Shown: piece after piece, positions 54,901 through 63,000 of the stretch
How the letters are laid out: the number at the start of each line of letters is the position of its first letter
Numbering within the stretch: the first letter of the stretch is position 1
Assembly (NCBI GenBank): GCA_035310985.1
Contig: DATGDH010000133.1
Span: 45,912-109,911, forward strand
Origin: DAHVFK01 sp035310985
GTDB taxonomy: Bacteria; Pseudomonadota; Gammaproteobacteria; Burkholderiales; SG8-39
Length of the DNA stretch: 64,000 bases
Direction of reading: 5' to 3'
The notes under the pieces: model-generated
Seen by the model: the letters and a program-made list of their open reading frames with translations, nothing else
What the model was told of the DNA's origin: nothing
The model's database searches: none
Made by a program: the position numbers and the translations under genes

Positions 54901-54916
54901 CTGCAATTCATTACAG
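54901..54916. promoter_or_regulatory. LysR-type operator dyad, site 2
   Basis: CTGCAATTCATTACAG is a weaker copy of the upstream dyad (arms CTGCAA and TTACAG), 40 bases downstream, toward the cupin gene. Confidence 0.45.
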
Positions 54917-54945
54917 TGCGCAGACAACTTACGTAGGAGGTCGTC

Positions 54946-55371
54946 ATGAATCAGCCGCTAAGGGTCGGGCAACTGGAAATCCGCTACTTCGTCGACGGCG
55001 CGCACAAGGGCGGGCTCGGGCTGTTCGAGATGACCGTTCCGGCCGGCGCGGGCGTGCCCCCGCCGCACAGCCATACCGACAACGAGGAGTGCGTCTACGT
55101 GCTCGAGGGCAGGCTCAGGTATACGGTCGACGCGGAAACGCGCGACCTCGCGCCGGGCGAATGGATGTCCACGCCGCGCGGCTCCGTGCACCATTTCAGC
55201 AACCCCTTTTCCGGTCCTGCGCGCGTGCTCGTGATGCTGACGCCTGACATCGGTCCGCAGTACTTCCGCGACGTGGGCAACGTGATCAATGCGGGGGAAG
55301 CGCCCGATCGCGCGAAGCTGCTCGAGGTCATGGGCCGCTATGGCCTCGTGCCCGCCGCGCCGAGGCAATGA
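54946..55371 (+). CDS. Cupin domain protein
   Basis: 141 residues, a single cupin_2 barrel. Metal-binding motif 1 is PPPHSHTDNEECVYVLEG (near residue 44) and motif 2 is PGEWMSTPRGSVHHFSNP (near 71). The strong ribosome site TAGGAGG lies seven bases before the ATG. Function is unknown; with the following dioxygenase-like gene it may form a small catabolic pair. Confidence 0.85.
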   Translation: MNQPLRVGQLEIRYFVDGAHKGGLGLFEMTVPAGAGVPPPHSHTDNEECVYVLEGRLRYTVDAETRDLAPGEWMSTPRGSVHHFSNPFSGPARVLVMLTPDIGPQYFRDVGNVINAGEAPDRAKLLEVMGRYGLVPAAPRQ

Positions 55372-55402
55372 GCGGCGCATCCCAGAGCGCACGCATTGCG
55401 CG

Positions 55403-55885
55403 ATGCCGACCCGCTTCGAGACGCTGCTGAGCTATCGGGCCGAACACCGCGGTGACCCCGAGTCGTGTCGAGTGTGGCTGTTTCATTCCCACGCGTACTT
55501 CGATCACGCTGCGCCCGCATGCGTGGCGGAGGCGCGCGCCTTCAGGGATCTCATCGAACGAACGTTTGTGGCGACGGCCCACGTCGAGATCCATTCGTTC
55601 ATTCCCGCGCCGGCCGGGCCGCATCCGCGCGGAAGCTTCGAGGTGCTGTTCACGCGCGAGGTGTTCGCGGACTACGTGTCGTGGTTGATGTTCATGCGGC
55701 CGGACAAACTCGACATCCTCATTCACCCGCTCACTCGGTCGCAAACGCTCGATCACACGGCGCGTGCACTCTGGCTCGGCACCCCGCGCGCGATCGACCG
55801 CGCGATGCTCGAGGCGGTGGACGTCAGGCTGCTCGCGGCCGGCGCAAGCGAGGAATCCATCATCGACGGCACGAAAAGGCACTGA
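55403..55885 (+). CDS. DOPA 4,5-dioxygenase-like protein
   Basis: 160 residues from the ATG at 55403. The block FHSHAYFDHAAP (near 28) with a second His pair in VEIHSFIPAPAGPHPRGSFEVLF and ILIHPLTRSQTLDHTARALWLG matches the small DOPA 4,5-dioxygenase-like (extradiol) family. It probably opens a catecholic or related ring; the substrate is unknown. It lies 31 bases after the cupin gene and likely belongs to the same transcription unit. Confidence 0.75.
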   Translation: MPTRFETLLSYRAEHRGDPESCRVWLFHSHAYFDHAAPACVAEARAFRDLIERTFVATAHVEIHSFIPAPAGPHPRGSFEVLFTREVFADYVSWLMFMRPDKLDILIHPLTRSQTLDHTARALWLGTPRAIDRAMLEAVDVRLLAAGASEESIIDGTKRH

Positions 55886-55906
55886 CAACAGCCGCGCGCC
55901 GGAATG

Positions 55907-55936
55907 AAAAAGGCCCTAGCTCTCGCTAAGGCCTTT
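55907..55936 (-). terminator. Intrinsic terminator of tRNA-Lys
   Basis: On the minus strand AAAGGCCTTAGC pairs with GCTAGGGCCTTT (one wobble, GAGA loop), followed by a T-run. It lies seven bases downstream of the tRNA 3' end. Confidence 0.85.
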
Positions 55937-55942
55937 GGTATT

Positions 55943-56018
55943 TGGTAGGTCGTGGCGGATTCGAACCGCCGACCAACGGATTAAAAGTCCGCTGCTCTAC
56001 CAGCTGAGCTAACGACCC
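55943..56018 (-). tRNA. tRNA-Lys (anticodon TTT)
   Basis: A 76-base cloverleaf on the minus strand with encoded CCA. The anticodon loop is CTTTTAA, so the anticodon is TTT for lysine. The T arm GGCGGTTCGAATCCGCC and the D arm are standard. The acceptor stem has an unusual first pair: G1 opposite U72, where E. coli tRNA-Lys has G1-C72. Confidence 0.95.
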
Positions 56019-56031
56019 GGAAAAGGCGCGG

Positions 56032-56061
56032 ATTTTAATCGGCCGGCGGGGTGAGCGTCAA
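56032..56061 (-). promoter_or_regulatory. Promoter of tRNA-Lys
   Basis: On the minus strand TTGACG (56061-56056) and TAAAAT (56037-56032) are 18 bases apart, with a predicted start about seven bases before the tRNA 5' end. Both hexamers match the consensus well. Confidence 0.7.
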
Positions 56062-56073
56062 CGAAATGCAGGC

Positions 56074-57192
56074 TCAGCTCTCCCGCATCATGCGGGCGTA
56101 CTCGAACTTCATCGTCGCTGCGGCGCCCGCGACGATCGAGGCGAAGGTGATGATCGAGCCGAGCGCGAGCGTCGAAAACCCCGAGATTCCCTGGCCGATG
56201 GTGCAGCCGAGCGCGGTGATGCCGCCAAATCCCATCAGGATGCCGCCGAGCATGTGCCTGCCGGTGTCGGCCGCGTCGCGAAATCCCTCCCAGCGGAAGG
56301 TCCGCGTTGCGAGCGCATAGGCGGCGGAACCCGCGATCACGCCGGCGGCCGAGGCAATGCCGTAGGTGATGACGAGCGACTTGTCGGTCCACAGCATCAG
56401 ATACTCGAGCGCGAAGGCCATCGGCGAGACGAAGGAGAACGACTCCATGCGCCCGGTGTTGGTGCCGAGGAACGCCTCCTGCAGCGTGTTCGGGTCCTCC
56501 GCGATGTAGCCCAGGTGCCCGCTCACGTACCAGCCGCCGACCACGACGAGGCCGGTGACCACGCCGCCGAGCGTGTAGTCGAAGCTCGAGCGGAAGTCGC
56601 GGCTCGCGTACACGAATGCGAGCAGGCCGCCGCCGACGAGCAAGGTGAGAACCGCGACCCAGGTGCTCTTCGCCGCGCCGGTCGCCGCCGCAGCGAGCGA
56701 TGGCAGGTCCTGTCCCGGCGAGAGCGTAAGCGACGCCTTCTCCAGCACGTCGACGCGGAAGGCGCCGAACAGTCCGCGCAGCGTCATGTACGCGGCGATG
56801 CCGAGGAACACGCACACCACCACCGACTTCAGGTTGCCCGCGCCGATGCGAATCAGCGTCTTCGAGCCGCAGCCCGAGCCGAGCGTCATGCCCACGCCGA
56901 ACAGCAGTCCGCCGACGACATACGAGAGCCAGGTGAAGTTCGGCGTCTGGTAGATCGACTTCGAGAGATCGACCACGCCCGCGAGCTGCAGCGCGTTGGC
57001 GCCGATCACCGCCACCGCGATCGCGAGCAGCCACATGCGCATGCGGTTCGTGTCGCCCATGTTGACCCAGTCGGAGACTGCGCCCATGGTGCAGAAGTTG
57101 GTCTTATTCGCCACCGCGCCGAACACGAACGCGAGGATGAAAGAGCCCCAGGTCACGTAGTGAACGATCTGGGCCGGATTGGGATCGCTCAC
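56074..57192 (-). CDS. YeeE/YedE family (thiosulfate/sulfur) transporter
   Basis: 372 residues from the GTG at 57192, after the ribosome site GGAGGAG. About ten transmembrane helices. The family Cys motifs are NFCTMG (near residue 31), GSGCGSKTL and ALGCTIGQG; in related transporters (TsuA) such Cys residues relay thiosulfate. It is likely an inner-membrane importer of a sulphur compound. No TusA-like partner gene is adjacent. A -10-like TATATT lies 36 bases upstream. Confidence 0.85.
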   Translation of the reverse strand: MSDPNPAQIVHYVTWGSFILAFVFGAVANKTNFCTMGAVSDWVNMGDTNRMRMWLLAIAVAVIGANALQLAGVVDLSKSIYQTPNFTWLSYVVGGLLFGVGMTLGSGCGSKTLIRIGAGNLKSVVVCVFLGIAAYMTLRGLFGAFRVDVLEKASLTLSPGQDLPSLAAAATGAAKSTWVAVLTLLVGGGLLAFVYASRDFRSSFDYTLGGVVTGLVVVGGWYVSGHLGYIAEDPNTLQEAFLGTNTGRMESFSFVSPMAFALEYLMLWTDKSLVITYGIASAAGVIAGSAAYALATRTFRWEGFRDAADTGRHMLGGILMGFGGITALGCTIGQGISGFSTLALGSIITFASIVAGAAATMKFEYARMMRES

Positions 57193-57227
57193 GCGAGTCT
57201 CCTCCCTGCTGCGCAATCGAGCGCTGC

Positions 57228-57233
57228 AATATA
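57228..57233 (-). promoter_or_regulatory. Candidate -10 of the YeeE/YedE gene
   Basis: TATATT on the minus strand, between queC and the transporter gene, five of six matches; no clear -35. Confidence 0.35.
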
Positions 57234-57277
57234 GCGCGGCCGCGGACGCGCCCGGATCGGACGCGCAAAAGGACCCA

Positions 57278-57952
57278 TCAACGCGGCTGATAGCGGGTCG
57301 TGTCGGCAGCACCGGCGGCGGCGAACCCCGCCTTGCGGATGCGGCAGGCATCGCACACGCCGCAGGCGCGCCCTTCGGCGTCAGGCTGGTAGCAGGTGAC
57401 GGTCTCTTCCGGCTCGACGCCGAGCTCGAGCGCGAGCCTGACGATCTCGGCCTTCGAAAGGTCGACGAGCGGCGCGCGCACCTCGATGCGCCGGCCCTCG
57501 AGCGCCGCCTTGGTGGCGAGGTTCGCCATTTTCTCGAAGGCCTGCAAGTACTCGGGCCGGCAATCCGGGTATCCCGAGTAGTCGACCGCGTTCGCGCCGA
57601 GGAAGATGTGGCGCGCGCCGAGCACCTCGGCCCAGGCGAGCGCGAGCGAGAGCAGGATCGTGTTCCGCGCCGGCACGTAGGTGACCGGGATGCCGGGCAC
57701 GGGACCGCCGGTCGGCACGGCGATCTCGCGGTCGGTGAGCGCCGAGCCGCCGAACGCCGTCAGGTCGAGCTTGAGGGTGAGATGCCGGCTGGCGCCGAGC
57801 CGCTCGGCAACGCGGCGCGCGGCCGCAAGCTCCGCCGCATGGCGCTGACCGTAGTCGACCGTCAGGCAATAGCAGTCGTAGCCTTCGCGTTGCGCCCACG
57901 CAAGCGTGGTCGCGGAGTCGAGCCCGCCCGAGAGCAGGACGACCGCTTTCAG
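57278..57952 (-). CDS. queC: 7-cyano-7-deazaguanine synthase with apparent CTG start
   Basis: 224 residues. The complete protein reads KAVVLLSGGLDSATTLAWA at its start, a perfect QueC ATP-pyrophosphatase loop (SGGLDS at 8-13), and ends with the zinc-binding Cys set TCYQPDAEGRACGVCDAC. No ATG, GTG or TTG lies before the loop. The CTG at 57952 overlaps the cpoB stop as CTGA and gives exactly the usual N-terminus. The nearest standard start (GTG at 57718) would delete the active site. It makes preQ0 for queuosine. Confidence 0.9.
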   Translation of the reverse strand: MKAVVLLSGGLDSATTLAWAQREGYDCYCLTVDYGQRHAAELAAARRVAERLGASRHLTLKLDLTAFGGSALTDREIAVPTGGPVPGIPVTYVPARNTILLSLALAWAEVLGARHIFLGANAVDYSGYPDCRPEYLQAFEKMANLATKAALEGRRIEVRAPLVDLSKAEIVRLALELGVEPEETVTCYQPDAEGRACGVCDACRIRKAGFAAAGAADTTRYQPR

Positions 57953-58725
57953 CGTTTCGATCCCTGCGCGAGTCGCTGCTTGGCGCTCGCCGCAGCCGGG
58001 CTCGCCGGGTATTTCTGCACCAGCGCCTCGAGCGTCTTGCGCGCCGCACCGCGATCGCCAAGCGCCTCCTGCGAGCTCGCCATATTGAGCATGGCGTCGG
58101 GCGCCTTGCTACTGTCGGGCCAGCCCGTAAGGAGCTTCTGCTGCGCCTCGACCGCGTGCTTGTAATCGCGCCGCGCGTAGTAGGCGTTGCCGATCCAGTA
58201 CTGCGCGGAGGCTGCGAGCGCGCTGGAGGGATAGGTCACCAGGAACCCCTGGAACGCCGAAATCGCGGTGGTGTAGTTGCCGAGCTTGAACTGGTTCAGC
58301 GCCGCCTCGTAGGCCTTCGTTTCGGCGGGCGAAGCCGTCGCCTCACCCGAGGTGGAGGCGGGCGGCTGCTCCTTCGCCTGCTCCAGCTTGCGCAGGCGCG
58401 TGTCGATGTCCAGGTAGAGGTCCTTCTGCCGCTTCTCGGCGGTATCGATCTGGTTCGAGAGCACCTCGACCTGGCCGCGCAGCCGCGCGAGATCGGAGCG
58501 CAGCTGGTCGAGCTGTCCGGAGAAGTCGAGGAGCGCGTTCCGGTCCGCTGCGCTCGCTTCGAGCTTGGCGATGCGGGCCTCGAGCGCCTTCTCGTTTGCC
58601 TGGATGTCCCGGCGCAGCTGCTCGAGCTTCTCGTCGTCGCCGAACAGTGCGGCGTGGCTCGCGGGAGCGGCAAGCGCAGCGCCGAGCGCTGCGGCGAGCG
58701 TCAGGCAGGCGAGCCGCGCGCGCAT
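57949..58725 (-). CDS. cpoB: Tol-Pal associated cell division coordinator CpoB (YbgF)
   Basis: 258 residues from the ATG at 58725, with a GGGGAG ribosome site. A signal peptide ends near ASHA. The N-terminal part is a coiled coil (EKLEQLRRDIQANEKALEARIAKL, about 40-115) and the C-terminal part has TPRs (FKLGNYTTAISAFQGFL, AQYWIGNAYYARRDYKHAVE). CpoB links outer-membrane constriction by Tol-Pal with peptidoglycan synthesis. It sits directly downstream of pal. Confidence 0.92.
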   Translation of the reverse strand: MRARLACLTLAAALGAALAAPASHAALFGDDEKLEQLRRDIQANEKALEARIAKLEASAADRNALLDFSGQLDQLRSDLARLRGQVEVLSNQIDTAEKRQKDLYLDIDTRLRKLEQAKEQPPASTSGEATASPAETKAYEAALNQFKLGNYTTAISAFQGFLVTYPSSALAASAQYWIGNAYYARRDYKHAVEAQQKLLTGWPDSSKAPDAMLNMASSQEALGDRGAARKTLEALVQKYPASPAAASAKQRLAQGSKR

Positions 58726-58727
58726 GT

Positions 58728-59285
58728 TCAATACTCCCCTTGATACAACATGTCGCAACGGCGGTTCTGGGCGTAGGCCTCTTCGTCATGTCCCTGCGCC
58801 TTGGGCTTTTCCTCGCCCAGGCTGACCGCCTCGACCTGGTCGTCCCGCACGCCGAGCAGCTTCAGCATGTTCTTCACGCCGTCGGCGCGCCGCTGGCCGA
58901 GCGCGACGTTGTATTCGCGGCTGCCGCGCTCGTCGGTATTGCCTTGGATCAGCATCTTGGCCTCCGGGTGCTCGCGCAGGTACTTGGCATGCGCCTCGAT
59001 GATCGGCTTGTACTCGTCCTTGACGTCGTACTTGTCGAAATCGTAATAGATCGAGCGCTTGGAGAGAATATTGTTCGGGTCCTTGAGCGGGCTCAGGCCG
59101 CCGGCCTGCTGCCCGCCCAGCGCGGTGCCGCTCACCCCCGTGCCCTGGACGGCCTGGCTCTGTGCGCCCCCGGCGCCTGCCGCGCCGGGCGAGCGCTCCT
59201 CGACCCCCGCCGGGGACTGCTCGCGCGACGCCCCGGCACAGGCAGCGAGCATCGCGGTGAGCGCTAGGATGAGGATCGGACGCAT
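58728..59285 (-). CDS. pal: Peptidoglycan-associated lipoprotein Pal
   Basis: 185 residues from the ATG at 59285 (ribosome site GGAGA). Lipobox TAMLAAC (Cys15 region), then a Gly/Gln/Ala-rich linker, and the OmpA-like domain with IYYDFDKYDVKDEY, NTDERGSREYNVALGQRRADGVKN and NRRCDMLY. It is anchored in the outer membrane and binds peptidoglycan and TolB. Confidence 0.95.
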   Translation of the reverse strand: MRPILILALTAMLAACAGASREQSPAGVEERSPGAAGAGGAQSQAVQGTGVSGTALGGQQAGGLSPLKDPNNILSKRSIYYDFDKYDVKDEYKPIIEAHAKYLREHPEAKMLIQGNTDERGSREYNVALGQRRADGVKNMLKLLGVRDDQVEAVSLGEEKPKAQGHDEEAYAQNRRCDMLYQGEY

Positions 59286-59299
59286 GGGCGATCTCCTTG

Positions 59300-60598
59300 T
59301 CACTGTTGGAACGGGCCCCAGGCCGGCTCGCGCACGTCCCCGTCGGTGACCGTCAGGCGCTGCCGCACGGCTCCGTCGACGGAAACCGCGGAGAGAATGC
59401 CGCGCCCACCGACGATCGTGGCGTACAGGATCATGCGGCCGTTGGGGGCGAAGCTGGGGGATTCGTCGCGGTCGCTGTCGGTCAGAACCTGAGTCTGCTG
59501 CGAGTCCAGGTCGAGCAGCGTTACCTGGAACTTGCCGTCGCTGCGAGCGATGTAGGCGAGGCTCTTGCCGTCCGGACTGATGCGCGGCGAGACGTTGTAA
59601 TTGCCGTTGAAGGTGATGCGCTGCGCTGGCCCGCCCGCGGCCGGCATGCGGTAGATCTGCGGGCTGCCTCCGCGGTCGGAGGTGAAGTAGATCCACTGGC
59701 CGTCGGGGGAGAACCTGGGCTCGGTGTCGATCGCGCCGGAATTGGTCAGGCGCTGCACGCCGCTGCCGTCCGGATTGATGAGGAAGAGCTGCGAGCCGCC
59801 GTCTTTCGAGAGCGATACGGCGAGCTTCGAGCCGTCCGGCGACCAGGCGGGCGCCGAGTTCGAGCCCTTGAAGTTCGCCACCACGCGGCGCTTGCCGTCG
59901 ATCAGCGAATGCACGTAGACGACCGGCTTCTTGTTCTCGAACGAGACGTACGCGAGGCGCTTGCCGTCCGGCGACCAGGCCGGCGAGATGATCGGCTCGA
60001 AGGAAGCGAGCGCAGCTTCCTCGTCCGCGCCGTCGGCGTCGGCGATCTGCAGCTCGTAGCGGTTGCCGCGTTTGACCACGTAGGCGATGCGCGTCGAGAA
60101 CACGCCGCGCTGGCCGGTGAGCTTTTCGTACACGTAGTCCGAGATGCGATGCGCCGTCGCGCGCACCTGGTCCTTCGCGAGCGTGTAGGCAACGCCGCCG
60201 AGCGACGTCTGCTTGACCACGTCGTACAGCCGGAAGCGCACCTCGAAGCGCCCGTCGGGGCGTGCGGCGACCGAGCCGAGCACGAGCGCGTCGGCGAGCC
60301 GCGCGCGCCACTCCGCGTAGTCGACCGTGGAGGCCTCGGTCGGATGCGGAATGAGCGTCGGCACCTCGATGCCGCGGAACAGGCCGCTGCGCTCCAGGTC
60401 CGCGCGCACGATCGAGGTCACCCCAGGCGGCAGCGCCGCTTCGCCGGCGAACGGCACGATCGCGATCGGGATGCGGTTCGCCCCGGCGCCCGTGATCTCG
60501 ATCGAGAGCTGCGCGCGCGCGAGCGGCGCGGCAAGCAGCACAAACGCCGCGAAGAGCGACGCCAGAAACGGAATGAGGCGACAGGATCTTTTCTGCAT
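59300..60598 (-). CDS. tolB: Tol-Pal system translocation protein TolB
   Basis: 432 residues from the ATG at 60598. Signal peptide ends near ARA (residue 29). An N-terminal alpha/beta domain (IPIAIVPFAGEAALPPGVTSIVRADLERSGLF) is followed by a six-blade propeller with repeated SPAWSPDGKRLAYVSFE, APAWSPDGSKLAVSLS, EPRFSPDGQWIYFTS and SPRISPDGKSLAYIA blocks. It binds Pal in the periplasm. Confidence 0.95.
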   Translation of the reverse strand: MQKRSCRLIPFLASLFAAFVLLAAPLARAQLSIEITGAGANRIPIAIVPFAGEAALPPGVTSIVRADLERSGLFRGIEVPTLIPHPTEASTVDYAEWRARLADALVLGSVAARPDGRFEVRFRLYDVVKQTSLGGVAYTLAKDQVRATAHRISDYVYEKLTGQRGVFSTRIAYVVKRGNRYELQIADADGADEEAALASFEPIISPAWSPDGKRLAYVSFENKKPVVYVHSLIDGKRRVVANFKGSNSAPAWSPDGSKLAVSLSKDGGSQLFLINPDGSGVQRLTNSGAIDTEPRFSPDGQWIYFTSDRGGSPQIYRMPAAGGPAQRITFNGNYNVSPRISPDGKSLAYIARSDGKFQVTLLDLDSQQTQVLTDSDRDESPSFAPNGRMILYATIVGGRGILSAVSVDGAVRQRLTVTDGDVREPAWGPFQQ

Positions 60599-60628
60599 GG
60601 AGACGAATGTCGCGATCGGCGAGGGTCG

Positions 60629-60634
60629 ATTATA
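60629..60634 (-). promoter_or_regulatory. Candidate -10 for tolB-pal-cpoB
   Basis: A perfect TATAAT on the minus strand lies 31 bases before the tolB ATG in the 86-base gap after tolA, so the second half of the operon may have its own promoter; no strong -35 was found. Confidence 0.45.
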
Positions 60635-60684
60635 GCGAACGACCATGACGCGCCGCTTGTCGCCACCGAACGACAGCGAGCGGC

Positions 60685-61479
60685 TCACTGCTCATCGAGC
60701 GGACGGTAGGTGATCTCGATCTTGCGCTCGAACACGCGCGTATCGTCCGGCTTCGGCAGGGGCGAAGATTTGCGGATGGCGCGGTCGATCGCATCGTCCA
60801 GCGCAGGAAGGCCGCTCGACTGCGTCTTTCTTACGTCCAGCACCTCGCCGGTTGGCAGCAGAACGATAACGAAGCGCGCTTCCGGATTGCCCTTGATGCC
60901 GGGTGGCAGCACGATGTTGCCGCGAATCTTCGCCCTGATCTTGTCGACCCAGCTTGCGAGCGCCTTGCTGCGGTCGCTCGCGGCCTCGGCGGCGAGCAGC
61001 TGTCGGATCTCGGCCTCCTGCTGCTGCGTCTTGATCGCCGCCTCCTCTTTCGCGAGCTCGGCATTGAGCTGCTTGCGGACCTCGTCATCCTTGGGCGGCG
61101 CAGGCTTGGGTTGCGGCTTGGCGACCGGCTTGGGCGGTGGGGGTTTCGGCTTCGGCTTGGGCGGCTCCTTGATCGCGATGTCCGGCTTTTCGATGCGCGG
61201 CTCGGGTTTCGGCTCGACCTTCGGCTCGACCTTCGGCGGCGGGGGCTGCGGCTTCGGTTCGAGCTTGGGCGGCGGCGGCTGCACCTTGGGCGCGGGCTTG
61301 GTCGGTAGCTCGCGCCACAGCTCGACCGTCATCGCTGCGGGCGGGTGGCTCTGCCAGCGCACTCCTAGAAACAGGATCACGATCAGCACGAGGTGCACGC
61401 CGAAGGCGAGCAGCACCGCGCGCAGCAGTCCCGGCTCTTCGCGCTCCTCGAATCCCTCGAAGGTCTGCGCGACGCTCAT
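60685..61479 (-). CDS. tolA: TolA
   Basis: 264 residues, somewhat short for the family. An N-terminal helix (LLRAVLLAFGVHLVLIVILFLGV) contacts TolQ/TolR, and the middle is a Pro/Lys/Glu repeat region (about 58-130, PKVEPK and PKPEP units). The C-terminal domain has NIVLPPGIKGNPEARFVIVLLPTGEVLDV, the TonB/TolA type fold. It bridges the envelope to contact TolB and Pal. Its ATG overlaps the tolR stop. Confidence 0.93.
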   Translation of the reverse strand: MSVAQTFEGFEEREEPGLLRAVLLAFGVHLVLIVILFLGVRWQSHPPAAMTVELWRELPTKPAPKVQPPPPKLEPKPQPPPPKVEPKVEPKPEPRIEKPDIAIKEPPKPKPKPPPPKPVAKPQPKPAPPKDDEVRKQLNAELAKEEAAIKTQQQEAEIRQLLAAEAASDRSKALASWVDKIRAKIRGNIVLPPGIKGNPEARFVIVLLPTGEVLDVRKTQSSGLPALDDAIDRAIRKSSPLPKPDDTRVFERKIEITYRPLDEQ

Positions 61480-61901
61480 TTACCCGGATTGACGAGCAGC
61501 CCCACCCTGCGCACGCGCTCGCGCTGCAATTCGTCCATCACGTTCATCACAGCCTCGTAGCGCACGTTCTTGTCGGCGGCGATCAGGACGGGCGTGTCGG
61601 GCGCCTTGTCCTGTTGCGCACGCACCAGCGGAGCGAGCTCGCCGCGCCCCACGCGCCGCTCGATTTCGCGACCCTGCGCGTCACGGGTGCGCAGGATCAC
61701 GCTGCGGTCCGCCTTGATGAGCACCTCGAGCGACGCGACCTGCGCCGTCGGTGCCTTGGAGACCGACGGCAGGTCGACTACGCCGGGCGTGATGAGCGGC
61801 GCGGTCACCATGAAGATCACCAGCAACACGAGCATCACGTCGATGTAGGGCACGACGTTTATCTCGTGCATCGGGCCGCGCTTGCGGTGCAGGGACGGCA
61901 C
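61476..61901 (-). CDS. tolR: TolR
   Basis: 141 residues. A single transmembrane helix with the proton-path Asp21 (VVPYIDVMLVLLVIFMVTAP) and a periplasmic domain with LPSVSKA. It forms the stator with TolQ. It starts 11 bases after the tolQ stop, and its own stop overlaps tolA. Confidence 0.95.
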   Translation of the reverse strand: MPSLHRKRGPMHEINVVPYIDVMLVLLVIFMVTAPLITPGVVDLPSVSKAPTAQVASLEVLIKADRSVILRTRDAQGREIERRVGRGELAPLVRAQQDKAPDTPVLIAADKNVRYEAVMNVMDELQRERVRRVGLLVNPGK

Positions 61902-61912
61902 GCCGCGCTCCG

Positions 61913-62593
61913 CTAGCGCACCACCTGCCGGTGCAGGATGTTCGAGAACTCCTCCATGAAGCTCTCGAAGCGGATCGCCAGCCGGTCGATGTCGGTTGAA
62001 TAGCGGTTGTACGCCACCACCGCGGGGATCGCGGCGAACAGGCCGATCGCCGTCGTGACGAGCGCCTCGGCGATCCCCGGCGCGACCTGCGCGAGCGTCG
62101 TTTGCTGCACGTTAGCGAGGCTGCGAAACGCGTGCATGATGCCCCATACCGTGCCGAACAGGCCGACGTAGGGGCTCACTGACCCGGTCGACGCGAGGAA
62201 CGCGAGGTGGCGCTCCAGGTGGTCCATCTCGCGCTGGAAGGTGGCGCGCATCGCCCGGCGCGCGCCGTCAACCATGTCGGAAGCATCCGTCGCGCGCTGT
62301 CCTCTCAGCTTGGTGAACTCGCGAAATCCCGCTTCGAAGATGCGCTCCAGGCTGCCGATCGAGTGCCGGTCGTTTAGCGCCTTCTGGTAGAGCGTGTTGA
62401 GATCGCTGCCGCTCCAGAAGCTGCGCTCGAATTGCTCGGTCTCCACGCGCGCGCGGCGGATCGAGAACAGCTTGCGGAAGATGAACATCCAGGACATGAA
62501 GGACACCGCGACCAGCAGCGCCAACACGCCTTTCACGATCCAGCTCGCGTGCGCCACGAGCGTCCATATTTCCATATCCGAGGTGAGCGTCAT
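61913..62593 (-). CDS. tolQ: TolQ
   Basis: 226 residues with the MotA/TolQ/ExbB topology: N-terminal helix (VKGVLALLVAVSFMSWMFIF), long cytoplasmic loop, and two later helices including STGSVSPYVGLFGTVWGIMHAF and GIAEALVTTAIGLFAAIPAVVAYN. With TolR it uses the proton motive force to energise TolA. Its ATG overlaps the ybgC stop. Confidence 0.95.
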   Translation of the reverse strand: MTLTSDMEIWTLVAHASWIVKGVLALLVAVSFMSWMFIFRKLFSIRRARVETEQFERSFWSGSDLNTLYQKALNDRHSIGSLERIFEAGFREFTKLRGQRATDASDMVDGARRAMRATFQREMDHLERHLAFLASTGSVSPYVGLFGTVWGIMHAFRSLANVQQTTLAQVAPGIAEALVTTAIGLFAAIPAVVAYNRYSTDIDRLAIRFESFMEEFSNILHRQVVR

Positions 62594-62964
62594 GTCGTCG
62601 CCAGCACTTTCCTGAGTTCGTCGGGCATGCGCGCCGGCCGCATCCGGTCGGTGTCGACCACGGCAAGGGTCACCTCCGCTTCGACCAGCAGTTCGTCGTC
62701 GCGTTCCACCCGCTGCCGGAACACGAGACTCGCGCGCCCCATTTTAACCACTTCGGCGCTGATCGCGATGAGCTCGTTCAGGCGCGCCGGCTTGTGGTAG
62801 CGCACCGCGAGCTCGTGCACGAAGAACATCACGTGCTGCTCGGCGGCGAGCCGCGCGAGGTCGAGCCCCGCCGCGTTCAGGAGCTCGGTGCGCGCGCGCT
62901 CCATGAACGCGAGGTATTGGGCGTGGAACACCACGCCGCCGGCGTCGGTGTCCTGGTAATACAC
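62590..62964 (-). CDS. ybgC: Acyl-CoA thioesterase YbgC (start uncertain)
   Basis: 124 residues from the GTG at 62964, reading VYYQDTDAGGVVFHAQYLAFMERARTE, the hot-dog fold thioesterase motif with catalytic Asp. Homologues have about nine extra residues at the N-terminus; the frame continues through ATC at 62991 and CTG at 62970 to the ruvB stop, but no ATG, GTG or TTG is present there. First gene of the Tol-Pal operon, acting on phospholipid acyl carriers. Confidence 0.85.
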   Translation of the reverse strand: MYYQDTDAGGVVFHAQYLAFMERARTELLNAAGLDLARLAAEQHVMFFVHELAVRYHKPARLNELIAISAEVVKMGRASLVFRQRVERDDELLVEAEVTLAVVDTDRMRPARMPDELRKVLATT

Positions 62965-63000
62965 GCGCAGCGGTATGCGAAAGGCTTTGATGGCGAAGGG

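Noticed and set aside
61090..61310. Repeat-like tract with many CCCAAGCC-type units in tolA
   Set aside because: It encodes the normal Pro/Lys/Glu low-complexity region of TolA rather than a DNA repeat element or CRISPR.
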